Position numbers and translations under genes: made by a program | The notes under the pieces: model-generated | The model's database searches: none | Seen by the model: the letters and a program-made list of their open reading frames with translations, nothing else | What the model was told of the DNA's origin: nothing | Shown here: positions 1-8,230 of the stretch, one piece after another | How positions within the stretch are numbered: position 1 is the first letter of the stretch | How the letters are laid out: each line of letters opens with the position of its first letter | Virus record (IMG/VR): IMGVR_UViG_3300023444_000006 | Coordinates: 1 to 27,059 of that record | From: a virus | Direction: 5' to 3' (one strand) | DNA length: 27,059 nt

Positions 1-1351
1 CAACGGCTCGTGTCGCCGGCTTCGGCGCGAACATGGCGCGCCCTTCGGCAATGGTTCCGGCGTTTCGTGCGCCGACCTTCTCAAACTTGCTACCGGAGAA
101 GTCGGTCAAGAATCCCGGGACCAATTTCGTGACGGTCTTCGCCTTGTCGATAACCTTCCCGATACGACCGAGGAATTTGTCAGCCCATTCGATCGCGCCG
201 ACGAAGATATCGATCAGCGCCTGACGCATGCCGGAGAAGATGGTATCGCCGCCTTTGATAGTGTCGTAAACCAGACCGAGGACGACAATCAAACCGACTA
301 CGAGCGCGGTGATGAGAACGAATGGCGCGGCGGCCGTCGCCCATGCGACAGCGGACATCAGTGCGGCAGTGACCGACACGGCTGCAACCGACGTTATAGC
401 GGCGATCCATGCGATTGCGGATGCTGTCGCGGAGATGATAGCTGCGACCTTCAACGCGCCGAACGCGGCCGCAAGTGCTATGAGTGCGACTTTCGTCAAC
501 GTCGCGTGCTCTGCCATGAATGCGATTATCTGGACGACAGCAGCACCAAACTTCGCCGCACCTTTCAGTGCAACGATTAGTGCAACGATCGCATCTTTGA
601 GGCGCTGTTTGATCAGTTCACGATTCGCCTGCACCCAAGCAAGCATTTGCTTGGTCATCTCCTTGAGCGTCGGCAGAAGTGCGATGACGACCTGGTTCCG
701 AATCCCTTTGAGTGCTGTCCTGACGCGGAGTTGGTCGTCGTTGAAAGCCTCGAAGCTCTTCGCTGTATCGCCACTAATCTGTGCACCGAGATCGACGAAC
801 TCCTTTCGGAGCTTTCCGATACCTTTCCGTCCTTCGTTCAGAAACGGAATCAGCTCGGCGCCAGCACGACCGAAGACCTCCATCGACAATGCCGTCTTCT
901 TCGTGCCATCCGGCATCGAAGCGAAACGATCAGCAACGTCCATTAAGAGGTCGTCGAGCTTTCGCAACTTTCCGTGACCGTCGGTAGCCTTCACGCCCAA
1001 GTCGTGCAACGCATCAACGGCCATCTTCGATCCGCGTTGCGCGTCACTAGCTGTTCTGGCGAACCGCTGCAGACCCGTGCGAAGAACTCCGATATCCGTC
1101 CCGGAAATCTTCGCGGCGAACTCAAACTGTTGCAACGCCTCGGTAGAGATTCCCACCTTCTTCGACAGCTTCGAGAAGAAGTCCGCGGCCTGCGCGGTGT
1201 CGTCAATCAAAGATCCGAACCATCGGACCGTCTTGAACGCGGCAATTCCAACGAGGGCTTGCTTGACAGCGCCGAGCATTCGCTCCGCCTGTGAAAAGGT
1301 CTTCTTGTCGGCCTTGATGCCGAGCTTGGCGAATAGGTTGGCTACTTGCAT
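1..1351 (-). CDS. Tail tape measure protein (C-terminal part missing, runs off window)
   Basis: This is an open frame of 450 codons from an ATG at 1351, with no stop before base 1. The tape measure protein sets tail length and is threaded through the tube. The N-terminus (MQVANLFAKLGIKADKK) and the following stretch with SKLSKKVGISTEALQQFEFAAK, FGRAGAELIPFLNEG and GKLRKEFVDLG are typical of phage tape measure proteins. A long hydrophobic Ala/Val/Leu-rich block lies at about residues 275-370 and probably contains membrane-inserting helices. It directly follows the tail chaperone genes, the conserved position for this gene. The start overlaps the preceding 57-aa ORF by 10 bases. The role is firm, but the full length and any C-terminal domain such as a lysozyme cannot be seen. 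Confidence 0.9.
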   Translation of the reverse strand, partial: MQVANLFAKLGIKADKKTFSQAERMLGAVKQALVGIAAFKTVRWFGSLIDDTAQAADFFSKLSKKVGISTEALQQFEFAAKISGTDIGVLRTGLQRFARTASDAQRGSKMAVDALHDLGVKATDGHGKLRKLDDLLMDVADRFASMPDGTKKTALSMEVFGRAGAELIPFLNEGRKGIGKLRKEFVDLGAQISGDTAKSFEAFNDDQLRVRTALKGIRNQVVIALLPTLKEMTKQMLAWVQANRELIKQRLKDAIVALIVALKGAAKFGAAVVQIIAFMAEHATLTKVALIALAAAFGALKVAAIISATASAIAWIAAITSVAAVSVTAALMSAVAWATAAAPFVLITALVVGLIVVLGLVYDTIKGGDTIFSGMRQALIDIFVGAIEWADKFLGRIGKVIDKAKTVTKLVPGFLTDFSGSKFEKVGARNAGTIAEGRAMFAPKPATRAV

Positions 1352-1515
1352 CGTTTCGTTGCCCTACGCTCGGCGTCTTGCCACGCATCGATCGCGAGAC
1401 AGCAAAGATCGACGTCGTCGATCGAGAGATAGTCGAGATCCTTCAACGACGCTTTGCCTTCGAGCACGACTCGCCACGCAGGCCACGCGTCCTCGATGTC
1501 GCGGTCGAGCTTCAA
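1342..1515 (-). CDS. Small tail ORF between chaperone and tape measure (57 aa, TTG start)
   Basis: The frame begins at a TTG that overlaps the TGA of the chaperone gene (TTGA) and reads 57 residues, ending in RATKRCK. AAGAAGGGA lies about 5 bases upstream of the TTG and is a good ribosome-binding site. The protein is acidic and helical, with KDLDYLSIDDVDLCCLAIDAWQDAE. This resembles, from memory, small phage proteins (DUF6889-like) encoded at this position. In many phages a second chaperone ORF sits here and is reached by ribosomal frameshifting. The frame is -1 to the chaperone and stays open upstream of the TTG, so a fusion product is possible. No perfect slippery heptamer is visible, so TTG re-initiation is the simpler reading. 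Confidence 0.65.
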   Translation of the reverse strand: MKLDRDIEDAWPAWRVVLEGKASLKDLDYLSIDDVDLCCLAIDAWQDAERRATKRCK

Positions 1516-1946
1516 TCGGATCCCTTCTTGTTGCCCGGAAGCGTGGCGCTTCCGAGCGTTCCGTCGAAAAAATCCCGGAAGTTCACCTCGATGGCGAACG
1601 CCATGGTTTTCAGGAACGCCAAGAATCGACCGCCGAACACGAGATCGATTGCACCCGATTGTGACAGCTCGGTGATTCGGCCGTCGGCGACGACCGACGT
1701 CGAGATGAGAACGTCGTGCGCTAGTTGCGTAGCATCGGCCGGGTCGAGCTGCGCGAACAGCTCGCCCAGTGCCGGTGCAAGCGCCGACACATCCATGTCG
1801 GGATCGAGTTGAAGGTCTGCCGCGCGCGCGAGAGCGGGCGCGAGCACCTTACCCAGCTTGGTGAAGAGCGCGAACGCGCGCAACACCGGGAGCTGCGTGG
1901 TCGTAACCTCGAGCCCGTCGATCGTACGGGTCTCAGACTTGAGCAT
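1512..1946 (-). CDS. Tail assembly chaperone
   Basis: A 144-aa protein starting MLKSETRTIDGLEVTTTQLP. The ATG at 1946 is chosen because GAGGAGG lies 6 bases upstream, whereas the upstream ATG at 1964 has no ribosome-binding site. Its opening, with a 'TRTIDGLEVTVTQLP' type strand followed by an Ala/Leu-rich helical region, matches tail assembly chaperones of contractile-tail phages of the DUF3277/DUF3383 type. Its position between tube and tape measure supports this. It is expected to bind the tape measure protein and keep it soluble until the tube polymerises around it. The family name comes from sequence resemblance only. Confidence 0.75.
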   Translation of the reverse strand: MLKSETRTIDGLEVTTTQLPVLRAFALFTKLGKVLAPALARAADLQLDPDMDVSALAPALGELFAQLDPADATQLAHDVLISTSVVADGRITELSQSGAIDLVFGGRFLAFLKTMAFAIEVNFRDFFDGTLGSATLPGNKKGSD

Positions 1947-1971
1947 GGCTTCCTCCTCATGCAACTAGATG

Positions 1972-2394
1972 TTAGACGATAGCACCCCCGACGAGCAGTT
2001 CGAGCTCGGCGCAATCGATCGCCCATTCTCGAGTAGATCCCGTGTCGGAATACTCGACGTTGGCGAACTTGCGGATCCAGGCCGACTCGGCCCGGGCAAG
2101 CGTGGTCCCGTTCAGATCCTTGATCATGAGGGCGCCAGTCCCAGTTCCCGACAACTCGTCTGCCGTCGCCATCGCGGAGAGCAGGTCGTTCGTCGGCGAC
2201 TCAGCCTGCAACGTAAGCGTGACGCTACCCGACCGGTTGCGGTTGCGGACACGGGTCACGTCCCCGCCTGCGCCGACGGAGAGCTCGAAACCGTCCTCCG
2301 CGCGCTCGGCGGTAACGAAGGTACCCTCGGCGTATCCTCGGATGAGGATACCACCGAAGGTTACAACGATCTTGCCAGGGTCGTAGTTTCTCAT
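1972..2394 (-). CDS. Tail tube protein (DUF3277-like)
   Basis: A 140-aa protein starting MRNYDPGKIVVTFGGILIRGYAEGTF, with AGGAG 7 bases upstream of the ATG. The opening, the strand-rich body (RNRSGSVTLTLQAESPTNDLL, GTGTGALMIKDLNGTTLA) and the length are characteristic of DUF3277 phage structural proteins. These form the inner tube of the contractile tail. It lies immediately downstream of the sheath gene and upstream of the chaperone, the usual sheath-tube-chaperone-tape measure order. The tube role is known for the family. I infer it here from family resemblance and position. Confidence 0.85.
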   Translation of the reverse strand: MRNYDPGKIVVTFGGILIRGYAEGTFVTAERAEDGFELSVGAGGDVTRVRNRNRSGSVTLTLQAESPTNDLLSAMATADELSGTGTGALMIKDLNGTTLARAESAWIRKFANVEYSDTGSTREWAIDCAELELLVGGAIV

Positions 2395-2404
2395 GGTGTT
2401 GCTC

Positions 2405-3727
2405 CTAGACGCTCACGACACCGGAGATCGTGGCTTTGTGAATAGCGCCGGCGAGAGTGCCGGAGAACTTGACGTCGGGCAGGTTGCGCGCGGTCTTGTC
2501 CACCGTGGCGACGCTGGCGACCGTCGGCACCGACACCGTCGGCTCGGGGCTCGAAGCGAGGATACCGCGCGCCACGGCTCGCTGCAGCGAGGCGCGAACC
2601 TCGGCCTCAACGACCGCAACGCCGGCGTCGGTGTAGGGGATCTTGTCGGCGCCGGCGAGGGCGATGAACACCGCCTTCGACATGTCGTCGTCAAGCCAAT
2701 CGATGCCGCGCTGGACGTCGATGAAATCGCCGTCGGCGGTTGTCCCTTCCTGCATGATGTTTTGCCCCGCAACGTTGCGAAGGAAGTTCGCTTTGCGGTT
2801 CACCAGGTTGGTTCGGTGAGTCTCGGTCATGGTGATCGCCGAGACGCCCTGCAACGTTTTGAACTTCCAGGTGATCGCCCCGGCGTCCGTCGGAAGGCAT
2901 CGTCCCATCCACGCCGCGTCGCAGAAGTCGGCCGGGCTCGGGTGGTAGACACCTGCAACGCGGCCGTAGGCCGAGGTGTACATGTCGTCGAGCGTGTCGC
3001 TGTTCCCGACGGCCTTCGTAATCGCCTCGCTCTCGTTGACGGCGAAGACGTAAATCTTCTTCTTCGCGTTGATCCACGCCGCGGCAGCGGTGACCAGGCT
3101 ATTCGAGTTGTAGAGCGTACAGAGAGCGTACCACGAGTCGTCCTCGTCGGAGATCGCGGTCAGGTCGGCCGCAACACCGGGATCGATGTGTGTCTGCTCG
3201 ATCTTGCCCTCGCTGCCGGGATCGCCGAGCTCGAGCGAGAACCAATTGCCGGCCGAGTCGCCGGTGATCGTGATCTTGGTCGCACCGTCAACCGCGGTGT
3301 AGTTTTTCCCGGTGACGCCGTTGAGCTGAGTCGTCAGGCCGGCGGTGATCTCGGCGACGGTCGCGGTCGCGTCGGACGTGTAACTGACCGTCGTGGTCGT
3401 CACGCCCTCGCCCTCAACGGTGATCTGATACTCGTGTGAGTTGATCGCGATCGGCGTGAACTCGTACTTCTGCGTCGGCTTGTTTGCCGCGCGACCGATG
3501 GCGATCTTCGCCGGATGCGGGCTCTGCGCGAACATCGCCGCGGCCGCGAGATACTCCGGCGAGGTGGTCACGAAATCGCCGGCGACGTCGGAGACCGACG
3601 TGTAGAAGCGGATGCGCTCGACCCATGCAGCGTTGTGTGACAGGATCAGCGGGACGCCAAATCCGGCGCGCGCGACACCGACGGAATCCGTCGTGATCGT
3701 AAGGGAAACGTGATTCGAAAGGGCCAT
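2405..3727 (-). CDS. Tail sheath protein (DUF3383-like)
   Basis: A 440-aa protein starting MALSNHVSLTITTDSVGVARAGFGVPLILSH, with GAGAGG 6 bases upstream of the ATG. It is the contractile sheath subunit that wraps the tube. The N-terminus, the FYTSVSDVAGDF...YLAAAAMFAQSPHPAKIAIGR segment, the middle beta-domain with GEGVTTTTVSYTSDATATVAEI, and the C-terminal region (DWLDDDMSKAVFIALAGADKIPYTDAGVAVVEAEVRASLQ) are typical of the DUF3383 sheath family. That family has a shared C-terminal core and a variable insertion in the middle. The length is usual. This gene is the main evidence that the phage is a myovirus. Confidence 0.9.
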   Translation of the reverse strand: MALSNHVSLTITTDSVGVARAGFGVPLILSHNAAWVERIRFYTSVSDVAGDFVTTSPEYLAAAAMFAQSPHPAKIAIGRAANKPTQKYEFTPIAINSHEYQITVEGEGVTTTTVSYTSDATATVAEITAGLTTQLNGVTGKNYTAVDGATKITITGDSAGNWFSLELGDPGSEGKIEQTHIDPGVAADLTAISDEDDSWYALCTLYNSNSLVTAAAAWINAKKKIYVFAVNESEAITKAVGNSDTLDDMYTSAYGRVAGVYHPSPADFCDAAWMGRCLPTDAGAITWKFKTLQGVSAITMTETHRTNLVNRKANFLRNVAGQNIMQEGTTADGDFIDVQRGIDWLDDDMSKAVFIALAGADKIPYTDAGVAVVEAEVRASLQRAVARGILASSPEPTVSVPTVASVATVDKTARNLPDVKFSGTLAGAIHKATISGVVSV

Positions 3728-3754
3728 GTTTTTCCTCTCAGGTATTGTAACACA

Positions 3755-4561
3755 TCAAGAAATCGGAGGGTTTTCGGAGATTGCAACGGTTTCGATATAC
3801 GTCGCGTCTTCTGTGATTTCCTCCGCAATATGAGCGAAGACCGTAAGAATTCCGCGACTATCGGTGACAGGACCGAGGACGATGTCAAGCTCGTTCACCT
3901 CGGAGAACGACGCGATCGCGATCCCGGCGGTTGTAAGGGCGTCTGCCACGGAAGGTAGCGCGGACTTGGTGATGACGTCGTGGAGAATCGCCGCCGGACG
4001 TGTCGATCCGGTTGCACCTCCTCCGTAGCACTGCAACGAAATGGTAAGCATTCGAGGACCTCGAACCGTCGCCGAGATTTCCTGCCCGGCTCGAGCCGTC
4101 GTCGAGGTTCCCGCGATCGTGTGCGTGCCACTACCGGCGTCGGTAATATCGACAAGCGTCGGTGACGCGGCGACCGAGTTCGGGAACGTCGCCGCCAGCG
4201 AGATGGTGTTCGCATCGACGACCACGATCCAGTAATCGGTTGTGGTCGCGAGGCCGCCGGGAAGCGTTCCGGTGGTCGTCAGGCGAAACGGACCGTCGCC
4301 GGTTACGTACGGATGCCCGGTGACGGTGATCCGATCGGTTGCAGTATCGACCGTTGTGAAGTTCTGATCTGCAACGGAAAGGATCTTATCCTTGACGTCC
4401 ACCCAATCGATCCCCCGCCGCTTGATTCCCGCGCGGATTCCGATCCACGGTCCCGTCGGACGCTGATAGCCCTGCTTCTCCCACAGGATTTGCGAGTCGG
4501 CGAGCCCGGACGTGGACTTAATCCAATCAAAGATCGCGTCCTCTATCGTCGTCCAATTCAT
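3755..4561 (-). CDS. Neck / tail terminator-like protein (LIC_12616 type) with inserted beta domain
   Basis: A 268-aa protein whose ATG at 4561 overlaps the upstream stop (ATGA). The N-terminus (MNWTTIEDAIFDWIKSTSGLADSQILWEKQGYQRP) is characteristic of LIC_12616-family phage neck proteins, which close the tail at the head-tail junction. The C-terminal part (ISLQCYGGG...ADALTTAGIAIAS...ILTVFAHIAEEITEDATYIETVAI) also fits the family. Residues about 65-145 hold an extra domain (TGDGPFRLTTTGTLPGGLA, TDYWIVVVDANTI, TDAGSGTHTI) that interrupts the family fold. The same domain occurs in the protein at 8230-8901. The protein is therefore longer than the usual family member. Confidence 0.8.
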   Translation of the reverse strand: MNWTTIEDAIFDWIKSTSGLADSQILWEKQGYQRPTGPWIGIRAGIKRRGIDWVDVKDKILSVADQNFTTVDTATDRITVTGHPYVTGDGPFRLTTTGTLPGGLATTTDYWIVVVDANTISLAATFPNSVAASPTLVDITDAGSGTHTIAGTSTTARAGQEISATVRGPRMLTISLQCYGGGATGSTRPAAILHDVITKSALPSVADALTTAGIAIASFSEVNELDIVLGPVTDSRGILTVFAHIAEEITEDATYIETVAISENPPIS

Positions 4562-4914
4562 ACAGGCTCCGCTACCGCGATCGCGCTATAGGTCGTCTGC
4601 CCGAACGCGGTCCATTTGCTGACGCTCTCGACGGTGTGATCGTGGCCGTCGATTGATACGAGGTCACCTTTCCCGACGGTTGCGTTCTGGTTGCCGATCT
4701 GCGTCTTGGTCATGATCGTGTAGACCGACTTTCCGTGGAAAGCCTCGGGTAGCTTCGCGAGAGCCTCGCCGGTGACCGGAACGACGACGGCGTCGATCGA
4801 GAACGTGCTATCGGAGCCTGCAACCAATCGTCCCTTGACGAGTGTATTCGCAGCTCGTCGCGTCACGGTGTAGGTGCCGGTCTGAAACCGGCCGATGACG
4901 TCGCCGAGGCTCAC
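4558..4914 (-). CDS. Head-tail connector / neck protein (hypothetical)
   Basis: A 118-aa protein read from a GTG at 4914 that overlaps the upstream TGA (GTGA). This start gives MSLGDVIGRFQTGTYTVTRRAANT. An in-frame ATG at 4932 would add six residues but lies deeper inside the preceding gene and has no clear ribosome-binding site. The composition is strand-rich, with KGDLVSIDGHDHTVESVSKWTAFGQTTYSAIAVAEPV at the C-terminus. The size and place, between an HK97 gp10-like protein and the neck protein, fit a head-tail joining or stopper protein. I do not recognise a named family with certainty. Confidence 0.7.
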   Translation of the reverse strand: MSLGDVIGRFQTGTYTVTRRAANTLVKGRLVAGSDSTFSIDAVVVPVTGEALAKLPEAFHGKSVYTIMTKTQIGNQNATVGKGDLVSIDGHDHTVESVSKWTAFGQTTYSAIAVAEPV

Positions 4915-5408
4915 TTGATCACCACATCCCATTGCACCGATGCAACGAGGCGGCCGGTATCCATGAGCGGACGATCGCTTGTTACACCGTCCTTGCGGCG
5001 GCGACCTTCGATCGTCCGCTTCTTGAGCGGCGGCGGGATATGCTCGTCCTCGGTGACGGTCTTCTTAACCTCGGCGGCGCCCCATGCACCGAGCGCGTTA
5101 AGAGCCTTCGCGAGCGAGATCTTTTCCGCAACCAACTGTTTCGCGAGCTTGGCGGTTACGTCGGCAACGTCTTTCTCCTTCGTGCGGAAGGTGCGCCGGA
5201 TGAACGACCGCTCCGGAATGTTGCGGGACGGCAACCCGAACTCGTGGATCGCCGCCAGGTCAACCATGGTGATCCCCTCCTCGGTTGTCTCGCGGCCGCC
5301 CTTCGTCGAGAGCACACCGACCCGCGCGTGTGGGTCCTTCACCGTCATCCGCTTGAGTAGCTTCTTAAGGCGGCGCCACACTTTGTCATCGATCGTGACA
5401 TCTGACAT
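4911..5408 (-). CDS. Tail completion / HK97 gp10-like neck protein
   Basis: A 165-aa basic protein starting MSDVTIDDKVWRRLKKLLKRM. The ATG at 5408 is preferred. A GTG one codon upstream, overlapping the previous stop, is also possible. The central motif (IHEFGLPSRNIPERSFIRRTF) is the hallmark of minor tail or tail-completion proteins of the HK97 gp10 / Mu-type morphogenesis group ('HEFG...IPxRPFxR'). The C-terminal half carries the usual PPLKKRTIEGRRRK and PLMDTGRLVASVQWDVV segments, where 'L.dTG.L..Si.w.V' is the family's closing strand. It is expected to act in tail completion at the head-proximal end. Confidence 0.8.
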   Translation of the reverse strand: MSDVTIDDKVWRRLKKLLKRMTVKDPHARVGVLSTKGGRETTEEGITMVDLAAIHEFGLPSRNIPERSFIRRTFRTKEKDVADVTAKLAKQLVAEKISLAKALNALGAWGAAEVKKTVTEDEHIPPPLKKRTIEGRRRKDGVTSDRPLMDTGRLVASVQWDVVIK

Positions 5409-5773
5409 CACAGCACCTGAGGCGCGCGCGCCTGCGTCGTGTAGAGGAGAGCGAGGAACGCCTTGCCATAGGTCGTCGCCTCGAGCAGCGACATGGACGC
5501 CGTGACGTTGCCGTATGATCGACTCAGAGGGCCGGCAGCTTCACCGATGACGGGACCGGCGGCGGAGTCACCACGCAACGTGAGCGTGCCATAATGCGCT
5601 GCAAGGTAGATCCTCGCAAGCTTCAAGGTGTTCGACGACTCACCGCCGAACTCATCCACGACGAGGACACCGTTCGCGTAGGCAAGAATGTCAGTCTGCG
5701 TGGCCGTCGGAATGGCCGATCCCGCGAGCTCCGTTGCGTGGTTCGCGACGTCCGTCCAGGCGATGCTAGCCAA
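5408..5773 (-). CDS. Head-tail adaptor (DUF4054-like)
   Basis: A 121-aa protein read from a TTG at 5773, which gives MASIAWTDVANHATELAGSAIPTATQTDILAYANGVL. GGGCGAGGAG lies 7 bases upstream of this TTG. The longer reading from an ATG at 5806 adds an Arg-rich extension inside the upstream gene and is less likely. The short helical N-terminus, the LKLARIYLAAHYGTLTLRG segment, the GPVIGEAAGPLSRSYGNV segment and the helix ending ATTYGKAFLALLYT fit DUF4054-type adaptor proteins, which attach below the portal. It overlaps the upstream gene by 8 bases and the next gene by one. Confidence 0.8.
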   Translation of the reverse strand: MASIAWTDVANHATELAGSAIPTATQTDILAYANGVLVVDEFGGESSNTLKLARIYLAAHYGTLTLRGDSAAGPVIGEAAGPLSRSYGNVTASMSLLEATTYGKAFLALLYTTQARAPQVL

Positions 5774-6203
5774 CGTAGTACTCCTCGCCCTCGACCTCGG
5801 CGCCATCGAGGCCGACGCTGATCGGATTCTCCCCCGCCATCACAACCGGTGGCAGGATACCGACGACGGCTCCGTTGCTCCGCCGGCGGATAACACGCAC
5901 TCCGCGTGCGCGTAACGCTGTCTTCTGTACAGCGGTTAGCTTGCTAACGCGCTTGATGTTCACGCCCTGCCGCTTGAGCCGACGGAACAGCTTGCGGTTG
6001 CACGAGCCCACGAACCACAGCACACCGCCGACGCGGCTGACCTTGCGAACCGTCAAGGAATGCTTGCCAATTGACGCGGTGTAGGTCTTATGCCCGGTCC
6101 TGCGGAAGTGCTCGCGGAACTCTCCGATGTCCGGCACCTTGCGCTTGCGGCTGAATTCATCGGTGACTGCGACGAGTGGAACGCCGATTACGACCGGGAT
6201 CAT
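5766..6203 (-). CDS. Hypothetical structural-region protein
   Basis: A 145-aa protein starting MIPVVIGVPLVAVTDEFSRKRKVPDIGEFREHF, with an ATG that overlaps the upstream stop (ATGA). It is strongly basic in the middle (RKLFRRLKRQGVNIKRVSKLT, RARGVRVIRRRS) and acidic at the C-terminus (AEVEGEEYYVG). I do not recognise a family. It lies between a fibre-like gene and the head-tail adaptor and is translationally coupled to both, so a role in virion assembly is likely. Nothing more specific can be supported. Confidence 0.6.
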   Translation of the reverse strand: MIPVVIGVPLVAVTDEFSRKRKVPDIGEFREHFRRTGHKTYTASIGKHSLTVRKVSRVGGVLWFVGSCNRKLFRRLKRQGVNIKRVSKLTAVQKTALRARGVRVIRRRSNGAVVGILPPVVMAGENPISVGLDGAEVEGEEYYVG

Positions 6204-8230
6204 GGTGTATCACCTCGAGGTGTTGCCCAAACACGGAGGCGAGCCTTGATACCGTTGATGTTATCGCCACCGTACGTAGTATAACCGAATGGTGCGATCC
6301 GCATTACACCGCTACCTCCGGTCCACGTTACGGCTGCACCTGCCGCGCGCGTTCCGTTGGCGATCACGTCCCAATTTTCAGCATGACCCGATAGAACTTT
6401 CTGCGAATCCCACCGATATCGTGCAGTTACTTCTACCGTAAGATCCGACAAGATGCTCTTGTTGCCTGACACCTTGATCGATCCTGCCGAGTCGTAATGG
6501 AACAATCTGTGTTGCGTCGTCGCTGCGTGCATGAACAAGTAACGGTCCGCATTACCTCCCGCACTTCTCTGCGCTTCAACCAACACGTTGTCGGATGCGC
6601 TCTCCGCTGAGTTGCGCACGAAGCTATAGATACACTCGACCTCACCAGCGGAGCTGTTCCAATAATCGCCAGGCGACGATTCGGCGACATAACCCCAAGG
6701 AACCGCCCTCGTTGCCGTTGCGCTCGTCGTCGGAATGTACGAGCTCGCGGCCTCCCATTGCTCGACTTGCGCGCCCCAGGCGAAGACGCTTTCGCCGTTC
6801 GTCGTGATCTCGATGCGCAACGCCGTGGATAGACCGCCAGCAATCGTTGCGGCAGACACCGTGATCCGCTGCCACTTCGACGTTGCAGTGAACGCGGTAG
6901 CCGCAAGTTCGGCACCGCTGCTCACGTCGTACAACACCAGGCGGCCGGCGACGTCAGACGATCCGTTACGCTTGATGAACACAGATCCGGTGTAGTCGGT
7001 GCTCGCGCTTGTAGCGACGCTCTGCGAGATGTACCCGGCGCCTGCGGTAGCGGTGATCGAATCGGCGGTGTCGGTGCCGTCCGGAGCCTCTGCGGCATTG
7101 GCGGACGCGCTGGCATTCGACGTCGTCCACGCTGCGTCGGTGAAGTCCTCGGATTGCAGGATCAGGTTCGTTGCAGCTTGCTCGTCGAGGGCGCCTAGCT
7201 TCGTGGCGTGCGAGAACACGCTCTTGTAGGCGTGCGCGAAGGCGTCAGGTCCGTACTTGGCGACCCTAACACCATCCGTTGCGTCGTCTCCAACGATCGG
7301 ACAAGCAAGGCTGTTGCGGGCGTAGGACGTCAGCTTCGGTTTGGTTGCGGACCCGTCGGACGGGTCGGTCGCGTGAGGCCAGAGGGCCTGACAGTCCGCT
7401 TGGGTGACGCCTTCTGCGGAGGAACCCTCGAGCGCCACAAAGTATGCGACCTGCATCCCAGGGTGTAGAGATGGATTGCTAATGCGGAACCCCGTAGCAT
7501 TTGACAGCGACCCAACGCCGGAGATGCTTGCCGATGTGACCGTCTCACGATCGGTGATGATCTTGAGAACATTTGCCGTTCTGTCGATCAGGAAATAGGC
7601 GAAGTGCCACGCACCATCCCAGTACGTGTTGGACGTGATTGTTGCAACGCCTGGATTGACGCCGTCGTTGATGATCAGGTATGGCTTGCCGCTGCTCAGG
7701 TACGCATGGTATCGCGCGCCCGACGTTGACTTGTCGAAGAATGTACGAGCCCCTACAAGCGGCGGACCAAACATTCGGTAAGCGATAAAGAACCCACGAC
7801 TGGTTGCGCCGTCGTCGTCGAGGTGTGTCGTGGTCGCGTCCTGAAAGTACGTGTTCTCGCCGTCCGGGAAATTGACCGCGTTCAACGAGACCATGTCGGA
7901 TCCGTTGAACAAGCCGACAGCCGATTTCTGATAGGACGGACTTCCCGTCCCGCCCGGAGCCAGCGTGTACCCGCTCACCTTGCCGACGAGCGACCCGGAC
8001 GCCTCGTCACAAGTCCAGATCTCTTTGACGTGCGACGCCGTGACGCCGAGCTTTGCCGCTACAGCAGCCGCAGTGTCGTACTTGGTAACCGCTGCCGGCG
8101 TACGGTAGTCGAGGTCGAGCAAAAGATTTGCGACGGACGCCTTAGGTGGCGCAATGAGTCCGTCCGGCGGAGGGACGAGCCCTCCCCGGTACGAAACTAA
8201 ACCGCCGTCGATGGCGATGAGTCCGGTCAC
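6200..8230 (-). CDS. Lectin-like fibre or capsid decoration protein
   Basis: A 676-aa protein starting at a GTG that overlaps the upstream TAG (TAGTG). Residues about 90-290 look like a LamG/concanavalin A-like jelly roll (GLFNGSDMVSLN, FFDKSTSGARYHAYL, YWDGAWHFAYFLIDRT, ITDRETVTSASISGVGSL). Residues about 355-520 match the carbohydrate-binding-like 'head spike fibre' domain of phages, with NLILQSEDFTDAAWTTSN at its start and VFAWGAQVEQWEAASSYIPT at its end. The rest may be a second sandwich domain. Such modules bind glycans. Its place between capsid and connector genes, rather than among tail fibres, suggests attachment to the head or neck. That location is inference. Confidence 0.7.
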   Translation of the reverse strand: MTGLIAIDGGLVSYRGGLVPPPDGLIAPPKASVANLLLDLDYRTPAAVTKYDTAAAVAAKLGVTASHVKEIWTCDEASGSLVGKVSGYTLAPGGTGSPSYQKSAVGLFNGSDMVSLNAVNFPDGENTYFQDATTTHLDDDGATSRGFFIAYRMFGPPLVGARTFFDKSTSGARYHAYLSSGKPYLIINDGVNPGVATITSNTYWDGAWHFAYFLIDRTANVLKIITDRETVTSASISGVGSLSNATGFRISNPSLHPGMQVAYFVALEGSSAEGVTQADCQALWPHATDPSDGSATKPKLTSYARNSLACPIVGDDATDGVRVAKYGPDAFAHAYKSVFSHATKLGALDEQAATNLILQSEDFTDAAWTTSNASASANAAEAPDGTDTADSITATAGAGYISQSVATSASTDYTGSVFIKRNGSSDVAGRLVLYDVSSGAELAATAFTATSKWQRITVSAATIAGGLSTALRIEITTNGESVFAWGAQVEQWEAASSYIPTTSATATRAVPWGYVAESSPGDYWNSSAGEVECIYSFVRNSAESASDNVLVEAQRSAGGNADRYLFMHAATTQHRLFHYDSAGSIKVSGNKSILSDLTVEVTARYRWDSQKVLSGHAENWDVIANGTRAAGAAVTWTGGSGVMRIAPFGYTTYGGDNINGIKARLRVWATPRGDTP

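Noticed and set aside
2393-3439. Plus-strand ORF of 348 aa opposite the tail sheath gene
   Set aside because: Antisense shadow caused by GC-rich third positions. The sheath frame is clearly the coding one.
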